From a virus: a stretch of DNA of 30,741 bases. The notes below the pieces were generated by a model that searched no databases, was not told the origin of the DNA, and saw only the letters and a program-made list of their open reading frames with translations. A program made the position numbers and the translations under genes. Location of the stretch: positions 1 through 30,741 of the IMG/VR virus record IMGVR_UViG_3300025815_000067; one strand, given 5' to 3'. How positions within the stretch are numbered: the stretch's first letter is position 1; every line of letters starts with the position of its first letter. This document shows positions 12,217-20,177 of the stretch, piece after piece.

Positions 12217-13006
12217 TTGGTCTAATCTATTAGTCAACATAGTAGGACACGAGCCACCCCCTGACTCGTTAGACCTGCGTAATTCTTTTATCGAAAACTG
12301 TTTAGCTGACCAAGACGGTTTTAAGGTTACCCAAGCTGAGATTCATCACACGATGCAGAAGGGTATCTATGACTGGGAGCAACAGGCGCTATCCAAGAAC
12401 GCTCGCCTTAATGGCTTAATTAGAGCGCCCTACAACACGGGTAAGTCCCAACAAGTTCCTATTGGCTTGTCAGCATACATGACCACGAGAAAGCACGAGC
12501 TAGAGACCCTGATAGTATCTGCCGACGGTGGCATCTCTACGAAGAGAATACTGTCCCTAAGAGCCTTGTTCATGAGTGATATGTACCGCTACTGGTGCAG
12601 AGAGCACAACTTTAACCCTGTTGAGTTTGATAGAACGGATACAGGCTCTACGCAACGCATCATCGTTAAGAGCCGTAACCGCACGGGTAATCCCACGTAT
12701 GAGGCGTATGCCGTCCTCACGCAAACCACAGGTCAACGTGCTGGTGTGCTTATTCTTGATGACGTGTGCAATGACGAAGACAGAATATCTACGGCTCGTA
12801 GGGAAACCGTGTGGAACAAAGTATCGAACACATGGATTAAGCGTGTACACGATAAAGGTATTGTTTTAAGTGTGTGTACACCATACCATCCTAATGACGC
12901 TAACAGCCGTCTGATGAAATCGGGCATTTTTAACGTACTGCAAATATCGGTAAAAGAAGATAAGACTGGTTACAAGGTCGAGGAGTGGAACAACTTTGAA
13001 AAATAA
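12194..13006 (+). CDS. terL: Large terminase, ATPase half (split gene)
   Basis: The 270-residue protein (GTG start, GGGAG upstream) is the packaging ATPase alone: Walker A RAPYNTGKS (77-85), Walker B LILDD (186-190), and the coupling motif TPYHPNDANSRL (229-240), as in TerL. Intact TerLs continue into an RNase-H-like nuclease, but this frame ends after VEEWNNFEK. The nuclease half is a separate gene at 13755-14540, with two inserted genes between. The halves sum to 531 residues, a normal TerL length, so nothing seems lost. They must assemble as two chains, or the RNA is spliced. Confidence 0.8.
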   Translation: MAKPKQNNWSNLLVNIVGHEPPPDSLDLRNSFIENCLADQDGFKVTQAEIHHTMQKGIYDWEQQALSKNARLNGLIRAPYNTGKSQQVPIGLSAYMTTRKHELETLIVSADGGISTKRILSLRALFMSDMYRYWCREHNFNPVEFDRTDTGSTQRIIVKSRNRTGNPTYEAYAVLTQTTGQRAGVLILDDVCNDEDRISTARRETVWNKVSNTWIKRVHDKGIVLSVCTPYHPNDANSRLMKSGIFNVLQISVKEDKTGYKVEEWNNFEK

Positions 13007-13424
13007 AACGTGTAATACGTGTCACATCTCTAAGCCTCTATCTGAGTTTAATAGAGACAGTCACGCATCGGATGGTCATAGGAGTCGTTGTAGTAAGTGT
13101 AGAAACAAATCACGAAGAGAAACAGAAAAGAAAAAATATAACTACAAAGTATTTAGGGGGATGGTCTACTGCGTTGAGTGTGAAGGTTTTTATAAGATAG
13201 GAGTAACGTCTTATGGTATTCGTAAACGACTTCAATCAATACAAACGGGTAACCCATTTGAGGTAAAAATTGTTTGGGTCAAGCGCACGAATAACGTAGG
13301 TAAATACGAGCGTATGCTTCACCAACAGCTAAAAGATAATCACGTAAGGGGTGAGTGGTATGCTATCCCCAAAGTACTAGCCAAAGAACTTAAACATATA
13401 GTAACGCACGATGAAGAAAGCTAA
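12996..13424 (+). CDS. GIY-YIG homing-type endonuclease with zinc finger
   Basis: The 142-residue product (TTG start, GGAGTGG upstream) begins with a four-Cys zinc finger (C6, C9, C32, C35; T-C-N-T-C-H then RCSKC) of the kind common in phage mobile endonucleases. A GIY-YIG-like domain of the T5orf172/MUG113 type follows: MVYCVEC-EGFYKIGVT (56-71), R76/R78, LQTGNP-like IQTGNP (82-87), Glu105 and GEWY (119-122). It should nick or cut DNA, probably at an intact terL. It overlaps the terL ATPase stop by 11 bp. It is the likely agent of the terL split. Confidence 0.8.
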   Translation: MKNKTCNTCHISKPLSEFNRDSHASDGHRSRCSKCRNKSRRETEKKKYNYKVFRGMVYCVECEGFYKIGVTSYGIRKRLQSIQTGNPFEVKIVWVKRTNNVGKYERMLHQQLKDNHVRGEWYAIPKVLAKELKHIVTHDEES

Positions 13425-13758
13425 AGTAATAATGTACGCTCGTTTTGGGGTGAACATAGAACAGGACGAGGTAGACTACATAAAAACAAAGATGGAAGAG
13501 TTCCTAGAGATGATAGAAGCTGAACTTGTTGGTCAGAAGTGGGAAATACTAGGAAAGAATCAAAACTCTAAGGCGATACACGAAATTATAAAGCAATGCA
13601 GTAAGAATGAATGGGCAATCCTAACATACGACCTTAAAACACTACACCAGCACCATTCAGGTGCAATGTCCTTAATAGCGGAGGGTGACGATGTTGGTGT
13701 GCCCGTTTATTTCATTGAGGGTGGAGCCGTCATGCAAACTTTATTTAGTAGGATATGA
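13411..13758 (+). CDS. Resolvase-fold protein lacking catalytic serine
   Basis: The 115-residue protein resembles the N-terminal catalytic domain of serine recombinases: it opens KVIMYARFGVNIEQD (compare YaRvSt..Q), has AILTYDLKTLHQHHSG (compare the D.L.v..ldRLsR segment) and VGVPVYFIEGG near the end. The catalytic serine position holds Gly13 and the RLsR arginines are absent, so recombinase chemistry is unlikely. There is no DNA-binding domain. It lies between the GIY-YIG gene and the terL nuclease half, overlapping both (14 and 4 bp). Its role may be regulatory or structural; the fold assignment is by pattern only. Confidence 0.5.
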   Translation: MKKAKVIMYARFGVNIEQDEVDYIKTKMEEFLEMIEAELVGQKWEILGKNQNSKAIHEIIKQCSKNEWAILTYDLKTLHQHHSGAMSLIAEGDDVGVPVYFIEGGAVMQTLFSRI

Positions 13759-14540
13759 GAGAACCAGATAAGGTCTGGGACATTCCCCTATGGGAAACCA
13801 ATCACAGTAAACAACGGCTACTCCAAGAGGAAGCGATGGATTTTCTGTCGTATAAGTTGGGGTACGAAATGAGCGAGGAAACAGATGACCCCACGAGAAA
13901 GGCTTACAAACACTTTGATGGATACAATCACTACCCTGATGGGAATCTTACGGCTCTTGATTACGATAGTGGGCATCCTGTCTGGCTTTGTGCTGATTTC
14001 AACAGGTCTCCTCATTGTTGGGCTCTTCTCCAAGTTAAAAGAGCTCGTAATGGGCTTAAGCAGTATGTTATTTTCGATGAAATCTTCTCGAAAGAAGCTC
14101 TAACTACTGAACAAGCCTTAAAAGCAGTAGAATTACTCAATAAATGGGGTATTTCGAAGGTTTTATTGGCTGGGGACAACACCTCTAACCAAAAAAGTGG
14201 TAATTATGGTCGTGTAGGCAAAAATGACTGGGATTACGTGCGAGAAGTGTTCGATGAAAACGACATTTCGTATAAAAACGAGCTAGACATCCAAAATCCG
14301 AAGCGAAAAGTGCGAGTGGACAAGGTAAACAACGTAATTTATGCTGGAACCAACGGAGAAAGGCGTTTGTTAGTCAATACTCGCTGCGAACACGTCATAA
14401 AGGACTATATGTACTCCATAGTTGATGACAAAGGGCTAAAAATAGACAACGGAGACAGGGGACATATGTCGGATGCGACAGATTATGCTATTTGGCGTAA
14501 TGAGCGAGGCAGTAATGCCCCCATGTATGTGCTCCGCTAG
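13755..14540 (+). CDS. terL: Large terminase, nuclease half (split gene)
   Basis: The 261-residue protein begins with TerL sequence just past the ATPase domain (VWDIPLWETNHSKQRLLQEE) and then carries the RNase-H-like headful nuclease: CADFNRSP with Asp81, YVIFDEIFS with Glu109, LLAGDNTSN with Asp141, and GHMSDATDY with Asp240/Asp243. These acidic residues bind the two metals that cut concatemeric DNA. Its ATG overlaps the TGA of the preceding gene, with a short AGGAT nearby, so it is translated separately from the ATPase half. Function requires assembly with the 12194-13006 product, unless RNA splicing occurs. Confidence 0.8.
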   Translation: MREPDKVWDIPLWETNHSKQRLLQEEAMDFLSYKLGYEMSEETDDPTRKAYKHFDGYNHYPDGNLTALDYDSGHPVWLCADFNRSPHCWALLQVKRARNGLKQYVIFDEIFSKEALTTEQALKAVELLNKWGISKVLLAGDNTSNQKSGNYGRVGKNDWDYVREVFDENDISYKNELDIQNPKRKVRVDKVNNVIYAGTNGERRLLVNTRCEHVIKDYMYSIVDDKGLKIDNGDRGHMSDATDYAIWRNERGSNAPMYVLR

Positions 14541-14648
14541 TTGATACTCTTGCCATAATTGCGTCAAACTTATGGCTGAATTACGATAAAATTCAATACC
14601 TTACTTTAGTATTGAATCTTTATGGAATATACGTATATTTTTGACACC
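14541..14648 (+). promoter_or_regulatory. Two tandem hairpins and candidate late promoter
   Basis: Hairpin 1 pairs GCCATAA (14552-14558) with TTATGGC (14570-14576). Hairpin 2 pairs ATTCAATAC (14591-14599) with GTATTGAAT (14609-14617), 9 bp, followed only by CTTTATGG, a poor T-run. TTG (14612-14614), in the second arm, and TATTTTTG (14636-14643) form a -33/-7 candidate with a 21-bp spacer. Transcription would then start almost at the ATG of the next gene. This gap divides packaging from head genes. Confidence 0.4.
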
Positions 14649-14933
14649 ATGAGTAGCAAAAAAGACCCAAAACTTACAAGGTACGGAGTAAGTGGCTATA
14701 ACAAGCCTAAACGGACTCCGAGTCACCCTACTAAGTCTCATATTGTAGTAGCAAAAGTGGGCAACAAAGTAAAGGTCATACGCTTTGGTCAACAGGGCGT
14801 ATCAGGTGCGGGCAAGAATCCTAAGACCGAAGCAGCAAAGGCTAGGCGTAAATCCTTCAAGGCTAGACACGCAAAGAACATAGCCAAAGGACGTATGTCA
14901 GCAGCGTATTGGGCGGATAAAGTAAAATGGTAA
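14649..14933 (+). CDS. Small conserved basic phage protein (KPKRTP...SAAYWADKVKW)
   Basis: The product is strongly basic: SSKKDPKLTRYGVSGYNKPK, then TPSHPTKSHIVVAK, VIRFGQQGVSGAG, and FKARHAKNIAKGRMSAAYWA. I recall near-identical small proteins in many marine phages close to portal or capsid genes, always without known function. I favour ATG 14649 (94 residues), because family members start at the KLTRYGVSGY region; ATG 14622 would add nine residues. Abundant Lys/Arg suggests nucleic-acid contact, perhaps in the virion. It precedes the portal in the late operon. Confidence 0.65.
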   Translation: MSSKKDPKLTRYGVSGYNKPKRTPSHPTKSHIVVAKVGNKVKVIRFGQQGVSGAGKNPKTEAAKARRKSFKARHAKNIAKGRMSAAYWADKVKW

Positions 14934-14943
14934 TAACAGTATT

Positions 14944-15063
14944 ATGCCTCTTCAGCGTGGTTCTTCACCGAATATTATTCAGCAAAACATTCGACAACTC
15001 ATCAAAGAGGGTTATACGAGGCAGCAAGCCGTCGCTATAGCCCTACAATACTCAAGAAAGTAA
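14944..15063 (+). CDS. 39-residue conserved small phage protein
   Basis: Begins ATG 14944, stop TAA overlaps the portal start by one base (TAATG). The product MPLQRGSSPNIIQQNIRQLI ends KEGYTRQQAVAIALQYSRK. The pattern MPL.rG.S...i..Ni..li.eG....QAvAIAl is one I know from many short phage proteins near the head genes; function unknown. The close match supports it as a real gene despite its length. Confidence 0.65.
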   Translation: MPLQRGSSPNIIQQNIRQLIKEGYTRQQAVAIALQYSRK

Positions 15064-16622
15064 TGATAGACACCTCAAAGTTATATTCCGTATCAAAAGA
15101 CGCTGTCGAAGACATCGTAATGAAAGAAACTCGTCACCCGTATTATAGTGTGGTTCTTGACCGTGCTAAGATGATGAACAGCTGGTTTCAGGCAGAGTAT
15201 GATGAGTACACAGCCATTTCTAGCACCGTGTTTTCTGATAAGTCCTATATCATTGACCAGAGCAGCATAGAGTCGGATGAGGAGTACAGAGAGCGTTTAT
15301 CCAGAATGAAGTTGTTTCCGCTAGAGCAGAAGTTCTTTTCAGCCCAGCAGCGTATCTATGACGAGAACAACGTCAACAGAATGTACCCTGAAAACAAAGA
15401 TTTTTGGAAGTGGAAAGAGTCTAACTTTGATGATGCAGGCTGTTCCATTACCGAGTTTTACCGAGATAAGGTTCTCTTCGTAAAAGAGGTTCTTGGATTC
15501 GGTGCGGTAGTAACCGACCTTATGATGGATGGTAGCGGAAATCCTGTTACCGACACAGACGGCAACGTAGTTCCTTATAACTTTGTTGTGCGTCCCCACG
15601 AAATATGGAACTTTCAAGTGAGACAAGGCGCTCTTACGTTGCTTGTTACTCGTCAAATGTATTACGAACTAGACAACGTTAAAAAGCATAAGTGGACTGC
15701 CTACACACCTGAGTACATCTGCGTGTACATCGAAGAGAACGGGAAGAAACAAAAGACGTTGGAAATACCTAATCCATTTGGTGAGGTTCCAGCCACGCTA
15801 CTCAAGGGTCAGACGGATGCTAACAGTTCGTTCATCGTAGGTAAGCCACGTAGATATTGCCTAAAAGGTATGTACCTAGCCTCTTCTGAGTTGTTCTATG
15901 ACCTAAAGAAGGGTTCTGAACTGTTTGGACACCCTATTCCTGTTCTCACAGATTCCATTGTTCGGTCTTTAGCTGGTGTCGCTGATGATGACCAGTACGA
16001 CTCTCGAACCATCAAAGAGGGTGTAGGTATGGCTATTATCATTCCTGATGACCAGCAAATACCTAGTAATATGTTATACCAAGCAGACATGCAGGGTCTT
16101 CAGCACCTTAGAGACGTAATTTTTGGTGATTTAATGTCGCTCATCTTCTCTATGGCTCAGGTTCGGGACAAGTCCATTGTTAAGAGCAATGTGTCGGGCT
16201 CCGCTAAGAGATTTGATAACGTAGAAGAACAAGGGCTACTAGCGTCTACAGCGATGGACATGGAAATGATAGAGATGCAGGTTCTAAGAAGAATGGCTAA
16301 GGTTCGTGACGAGGATTACGAGGGATACGGTGTAACCTACTCGAAGCATTATGACCTGTCTAGTGCCGATGAGATATTCCAAGACATTACCGAAGGTATG
16401 CAGTATCACGCAATGTCTCTACCTCTCATTAAGAAGCTAACTGCGGAATATATGCGCAAGCGCTCTATGCCTCAAGAGGATATTGAAGAGGTAATGCAAC
16501 ACTTTAATGAGTATGGTATGCCTAAAACAGCTACTGACCTAAGAAATTTAGTGGATATTCTACCACAAGAAGAACTTCAACGCCAAGCACAAGTTGGTAT
16601 TGAAACACAAAGCGAGCAATAA
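15063..16622 (+). CDS. Portal protein
   Basis: The 519-residue protein sits between the terminase and scaffold genes and has the size and style of a siphovirus portal: a helical N-terminus with FPLEQKFFSAQQRIYDEN, a central beta-rich wing (FVVRPHEIWNFQVRQGALTL), a region with GKPRRYCLKGMYLASSELFY, and a helical C-terminal part with MEMIEMQVLRRMAKV and DEIFQDITEGM. Twelve copies would form the ring at the head vertex through which DNA passes and to which terminase docks. No single motif identifies it, so the call rests on length, order and sequence style. Confidence 0.8.
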   Translation: MIDTSKLYSVSKDAVEDIVMKETRHPYYSVVLDRAKMMNSWFQAEYDEYTAISSTVFSDKSYIIDQSSIESDEEYRERLSRMKLFPLEQKFFSAQQRIYDENNVNRMYPENKDFWKWKESNFDDAGCSITEFYRDKVLFVKEVLGFGAVVTDLMMDGSGNPVTDTDGNVVPYNFVVRPHEIWNFQVRQGALTLLVTRQMYYELDNVKKHKWTAYTPEYICVYIEENGKKQKTLEIPNPFGEVPATLLKGQTDANSSFIVGKPRRYCLKGMYLASSELFYDLKKGSELFGHPIPVLTDSIVRSLAGVADDDQYDSRTIKEGVGMAIIIPDDQQIPSNMLYQADMQGLQHLRDVIFGDLMSLIFSMAQVRDKSIVKSNVSGSAKRFDNVEEQGLLASTAMDMEMIEMQVLRRMAKVRDEDYEGYGVTYSKHYDLSSADEIFQDITEGMQYHAMSLPLIKKLTAEYMRKRSMPQEDIEEVMQHFNEYGMPKTATDLRNLVDILPQEELQRQAQVGIETQSEQ

Positions 16623-16640
16623 TTAACTTATAACCACATT

Positions 16641-17384
16641 ATGAGCGAACAAAACATAGAGCAAGCTGATGCTCCTGAATCAGCTATAGAGGAGTCAACC
16701 TCACAAACACAAACACAACAACCAGAGTTCGATAAAGACAAGTTCTTTCGGGGTGCATACAACGAAGGAAAGAGTAAGGTCGAAAAGGACGTTGTTAGTA
16801 AGTTCTCTGAATTACTGGGGAATGACATTGAGTCATTAGACGATGCTTTTTCTCGCATACAGCAGAGCCTTCAACCTAAACAAGAAGAGAAGGGTGAATC
16901 TGAGAAGTTGCGAGAACTGTTGCAGCAATACCAGCAAGAGGCTGAAGCCGCAAAAGAGCAGTTAATGATGACTCAAATGGAGAATCGCATAAACACTGAG
17001 TTTCAATCAGCGTTTGGTGCACTCCAACAAGATAATGAACTGACTTTGCGTCAAGATTATATAGAGCAACTGTTCTATAACGAGTACGAGATTGAGGAGA
17101 GCAACGGACAGTTTTATGCCGTCAAAGACGGTGTACCTGACCTAGACGCTCAAGGCAACAGAAAGTCAGTGGCTAACTCACTCGTTGAGTTTGCTAAACA
17201 ATTTGCGAAGCCCAAGAAAGTGGGCGCTGGCGGAGCAACTGGTGGTACTCCAGCTAGTAGTGAAAGACCTAGCCGAGCAGAGTTTCAACAACTTGTACGC
17301 TCGTCTAATCCAGCAGACCGTGCTAAAGCTGAAGAGCTCTTTGGAGCAATGAAAGCAGCAGGCGGTTGGGCTGAACAAGCGTAA
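16641..17384 (+). CDS. Capsid scaffolding protein
   Basis: The 247-residue protein is highly acidic and Gln-rich, with a disordered start (EQADAPESAIEESTSQTQ) and a strong coiled coil (about 75-115: KLRELLQQYQQEAEAAKEQL). A Gly/Ala-rich hinge (VGAGGATGGTPASS) precedes a helical, basic C-terminus (SRAEFQQLV ... RAKAEELFGAMKAAGG). This build and its place between portal and major capsid mark it as the scaffold that directs procapsid assembly and then leaves. No protease motif is visible. No Shine-Dalgarno sequence precedes the ATG. Confidence 0.75.
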   Translation: MSEQNIEQADAPESAIEESTSQTQTQQPEFDKDKFFRGAYNEGKSKVEKDVVSKFSELLGNDIESLDDAFSRIQQSLQPKQEEKGESEKLRELLQQYQQEAEAAKEQLMMTQMENRINTEFQSAFGALQQDNELTLRQDYIEQLFYNEYEIEESNGQFYAVKDGVPDLDAQGNRKSVANSLVEFAKQFAKPKKVGAGGATGGTPASSERPSRAEFQQLVRSSNPADRAKAEELFGAMKAAGGWAEQA

Positions 17385-17489
17385 ATCCATCTTTTATGGT
17401 TAGGCAAAACCTTAATTGTCATGTTCTGGTCATAGCGACCCAAAAGCTAAAATATAACATTATACCTATAATTTAACTTTTATAAAGAC

Positions 17490-18683
17490 ATGGCAATTAA
17501 TAGCAATTTCAATATATACGAACCAGAGGCGTTTGTAGAGGTAGCTCTAGCTAACCAATATCCAGACCGACCAATGGTATCTAAAGCCGTTACTAACGTA
17601 GCTGGCGCATCTATCGAAGGACTCGTTGCAGCTCGTAACAAGTCTGTAAACATCACTCGTGCCGTAAAGCCTAGTGGTTCCCCTTCTTCTTACTCAGGTT
17701 CTTATAGTCTAGGAACTCCTGATGCTAGCGAAGAAACGCTAACTATCAACAAGCACTACTATGCTGGTTTCAGCATCGACAAAGCTGACCAAAAGTTTGC
17801 GCTTCCTGACTTAGTACAACAGCACTTTGTACCAAGACTACACCAGCTTATTGACCAAATCAATGCTGACGTAAAAGTAGAAGCTCGTAAGGCTTTTGAA
17901 GTAGCTTTCGCTGACAACAACACTGACTCTACTGTAATGGACGACAATGACCTTGCAGAAGCTCGTAGAATTATGGCTTCTCGTAAGTTCACTACGGATA
18001 ACTTAATGATGGTTATTGACCCATTCGTAGAGAAAGACTTGACTACCCTAAACATCTTCCAACAAGCTAACACTCGTGGAGATGCTGGTATTCAGTTAGG
18101 TGGAGCTATGGCTCGTGCGTATGGTTTCGACTTCTTTGTAGACAATCAAGGTTCTAGCCACACTGCGGCTACGGTAACTGACGCTACATTAGCTGCTGAC
18201 GAAGCTATCGGGCAAACTGAGTTAACCATTGACAATGGTTCTGGTGGTGCTGCTACTGTATCTTTAGCTGAGGGTGACATCGTTACTTTCGGTTCTGCTA
18301 AAGGCACGGATGACTTCTACACTGTTGAGTCTCAAACTGGAACTGTATTGACTCTTAAAGAGCCATTACGTGCCGCTGTTGCTAACAACGCTACTATCAA
18401 CCCAGTTGATATTGCTTCAGGCGACACTGGACGTGAGCAGTTCTTCTACGACCCATCTGCCCTTGCCTTAGTAACTGCTGTAATGCCTTCAGTGGATAGC
18501 GGTTCAGGTTCAGGCGTTCGTAGAGCTGCTGGTTTCGAGCCAATGAACAACGTAAACTACACGTTGACTGTAGAAGAAACCAAGTCAGGCGCTGACATCC
18601 TTATCGAAGTACTATACGGAGTTAAGGTATTCAGACCAGACTTAGGTGGACGATACATTCGTGGTAACGTAGCTAAGGCGTAA
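17490..18683 (+). CDS. Major capsid protein, HK97 fold (P22-coat-like)
   Basis: The 397-residue protein begins MAINSNFNIYEPEAFVEVAL, like P22-type coat proteins, and has the expected sequence of strands and helices: KSVNITRAV, INKHYYAGFSIDKADQ, the long spine helix (about 107-150: DLVQQHFVPRLHQLIDQIN), then IMASRKFTTDNLMMVIDP. A Gly/Thr-rich insert (about 224-300) could be an I-domain-like insertion as in P22 coat. It should form the icosahedral shell. The leader is A/T-rich without a Shine-Dalgarno sequence, and a strong terminator follows, as for a highly expressed gene. Confidence 0.85.
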   Translation: MAINSNFNIYEPEAFVEVALANQYPDRPMVSKAVTNVAGASIEGLVAARNKSVNITRAVKPSGSPSSYSGSYSLGTPDASEETLTINKHYYAGFSIDKADQKFALPDLVQQHFVPRLHQLIDQINADVKVEARKAFEVAFADNNTDSTVMDDNDLAEARRIMASRKFTTDNLMMVIDPFVEKDLTTLNIFQQANTRGDAGIQLGGAMARAYGFDFFVDNQGSSHTAATVTDATLAADEAIGQTELTIDNGSGGAATVSLAEGDIVTFGSAKGTDDFYTVESQTGTVLTLKEPLRAAVANNATINPVDIASGDTGREQFFYDPSALALVTAVMPSVDSGSGSGVRRAAGFEPMNNVNYTLTVEETKSGADILIEVLYGVKVFRPDLGGRYIRGNVAKA

Positions 18684-18702
18684 GCCCTAGTAACTAATTA
18701 AA

Positions 18703-18744
18703 AGGGGTGTGGTTACCATTATGGTAACTGCCCCCTATTTTTTT
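18703..18744 (+). terminator. Strong intrinsic terminator after the major capsid gene
   Basis: GTTACC (18712-18717) pairs with GGTAAC (18723-18728) around ATTAT; below it, wobble pairs and a small bulge lead to GGGG/CCCC (18704-18707 with 18731-18734) and an A-T pair. TATTTTTTT follows immediately. It would cut or reduce transcription after the capsid gene, so tail genes receive less read-through. Confidence 0.8.
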
Positions 18745-18765
18745 AATACACACAAAACAATACTC

Positions 18766-19221
18766 ATGGCGTTTAGCGACTTAACACTTACTAGAAACAA
18801 TATTGATGCACTAGAAGAGCTAACGTTCAAGGGCGTTAACGTCACTACAGGCACTACCGTGCTCAATCTATCGGAGAAGGATAACCTAATACTAGGTAAA
18901 GCAATTAAGCTCCTTAAAACGGATATTCTTGAGAATTTAAGGGAATACATAAACGATTCTACGTATGCTACAGAGGCAGCGTTATTAGATGCTATACATG
19001 CTGCGGATTCTGAAGAACTTCTTGTTGACTTGCTTTCATACAAATTTTTAGAGCTGTGGTTTGCACAGGACGCAACGCACAGAGATAGCTACTCTTATGA
19101 AAAGGCTAGAAAGTACTATGGTATGTATAGCCAATATTTAACAGCTAATCTTAGAAGACTTAGTGGTTTACTTTCTAAACCCAAGACAACGCCAAGGGTT
19201 AGATTCATGAGTTTGTACTAA
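18766..19221 (+). CDS. Probable head-tail connector (adaptor)
   Basis: I start at ATG 18766 (MAFSDLTLTRNN, 151 residues); the frame is open back to a GTG at 18709 inside the terminator hairpin, which is not a credible start. The protein is mainly helical, with AIKLLKTDILENLREYIN, LVDLLSYKFLELWFAQD and SQYLTANLRRLSGL. Position directly after the capsid gene, size and helical content fit a gp6/gp15-type adaptor that sits on the portal. Sequence alone does not prove it. ACACAAAACAAT precedes the start, as before the gene at 20178. Confidence 0.55.
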   Translation: MAFSDLTLTRNNIDALEELTFKGVNVTTGTTVLNLSEKDNLILGKAIKLLKTDILENLREYINDSTYATEAALLDAIHAADSEELLVDLLSYKFLELWFAQDATHRDSYSYEKARKYYGMYSQYLTANLRRLSGLLSKPKTTPRVRFMSLY

Positions 19222-19706
19222 TGAAAAAGTTAGCTAAAATTATATTAGATGATGTAAAGTCTCAAATTAACTCTAATAAGTTTATTAAAGTTTTAGATGA
19301 TATAGGGACAATATATTCTGATTCGATAGAAAGCATGAATAGAAAGTCATTAGAGCCTGATGGTTCCGATAGGTTCCCTTTAGTAGAAAGCTACGCAAAG
19401 TACAAATCAGACATAGGAAGAAAACCTGAACCTGACTTCTTTTATACTGGAGATGCTGATGCTACATTTATGTATCAAGCAAAAAAGAAAAGCGTCAGTT
19501 TTGGTTATAGTGACAGCTCTGTTGCTAATTACATGGAGGATCACGAGCAAGGTTATGGAGTACCCCAAAGAAGGCAATTTCCTATTGAGCAAGATTCAAG
19601 TTCTAGCGAACAACAATCTAACATAGAGGATGTTAAAACATTTGTTTTTGACTTACTAAATGAGAAAAGAACTATACACGCTGACTTAATAATTAATATG
19701 AAGTAA
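19221..19706 (+). CDS. Probable neck / virion morphogenesis protein
   Basis: The 161-residue protein has a helical N-terminus and GYGVPQRRQFPIEQD (about 111-125). This matches the pattern of Mu gpG-type or HK97-gp10-type neck proteins, in which a G.P.R.F.p segment precedes the C-terminal helix. It is followed here by a short Ser-rich stretch and a helix, VKTFVFDLLNE. It should act in joining heads to tails or completing tails. It overlaps the previous stop by one base. The motif match is suggestive, not decisive. Confidence 0.6.
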   Translation: MKKLAKIILDDVKSQINSNKFIKVLDDIGTIYSDSIESMNRKSLEPDGSDRFPLVESYAKYKSDIGRKPEPDFFYTGDADATFMYQAKKKSVSFGYSDSSVANYMEDHEQGYGVPQRRQFPIEQDSSSSEQQSNIEDVKTFVFDLLNEKRTIHADLIINMK

Positions 19707-20162
19707 ATGGATAGAAACTCAATACTTAGTGGATACGTAACAAGTTTTAGTAGTTATTCATCTAGCGACGCAAGACCTACAGCAGAAAAGGTATTGAAGT
19801 TCAGTGGTGATAATATCGATATTAGAAAGCGTGGTGACATTAAAACCGAGGCGGTTATGTTCAAGTTGCTTAATGGGTCTACAGACTATCAAGTAGACGC
19901 TGAGAAACCAACAGAACTTAACCAAAGTTTTCAGGCTAAAGTATATGTAGACCAGCCTGACTCTCACAGCGGTAAAGATGTTGCTTATGATAGAATGTTA
20001 GAACTTACAGATCAGCTTATTGATTGGGCAGATACAACAGCAGCGACGACGATAACAGCTGACGTATATACCATTACAATAACTGGCGTTGATACGATAG
20101 ACGAAGAAGATGGCTACCTGTCAACAAACGTGAATTTTCAAAGTATAATTAAAATATCCTAA
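19707..20162 (+). CDS. Probable tail terminator protein
   Basis: The 151-residue protein starts immediately after the previous stop (TAA-ATG). It has an alpha/beta pattern with LKFSGDNIDIRKRGDIKTEA and long beta stretches near the end (ADVYTITITGVDTI, LSTNVNFQSIIKIS) surrounding the helix YDRMLELTDQLIDWADT. Size and position between neck and tail tube genes suit the tail terminator (lambda gpU type), which caps the growing tail. No diagnostic motif seen. Confidence 0.5.
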   Translation: MDRNSILSGYVTSFSSYSSSDARPTAEKVLKFSGDNIDIRKRGDIKTEAVMFKLLNGSTDYQVDAEKPTELNQSFQAKVYVDQPDSHSGKDVAYDRMLELTDQLIDWADTTAATTITADVYTITITGVDTIDEEDGYLSTNVNFQSIIKIS

Positions 20163-20177
20163 ACCAAACACAAAACA

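Noticed and set aside
13007-13754. Group I intron within terL
   Set aside because: The interval is filled by coding sequence that overlaps both terL halves, leaving no room for the usual conserved intron core, and the nuclease half has its own ATG. Splicing is not strictly excluded.
18709-18765. Upstream GTG start for the connector gene
   Set aside because: It falls inside the strong terminator hairpin; the ATG at 18766 gives a normal N-terminus.
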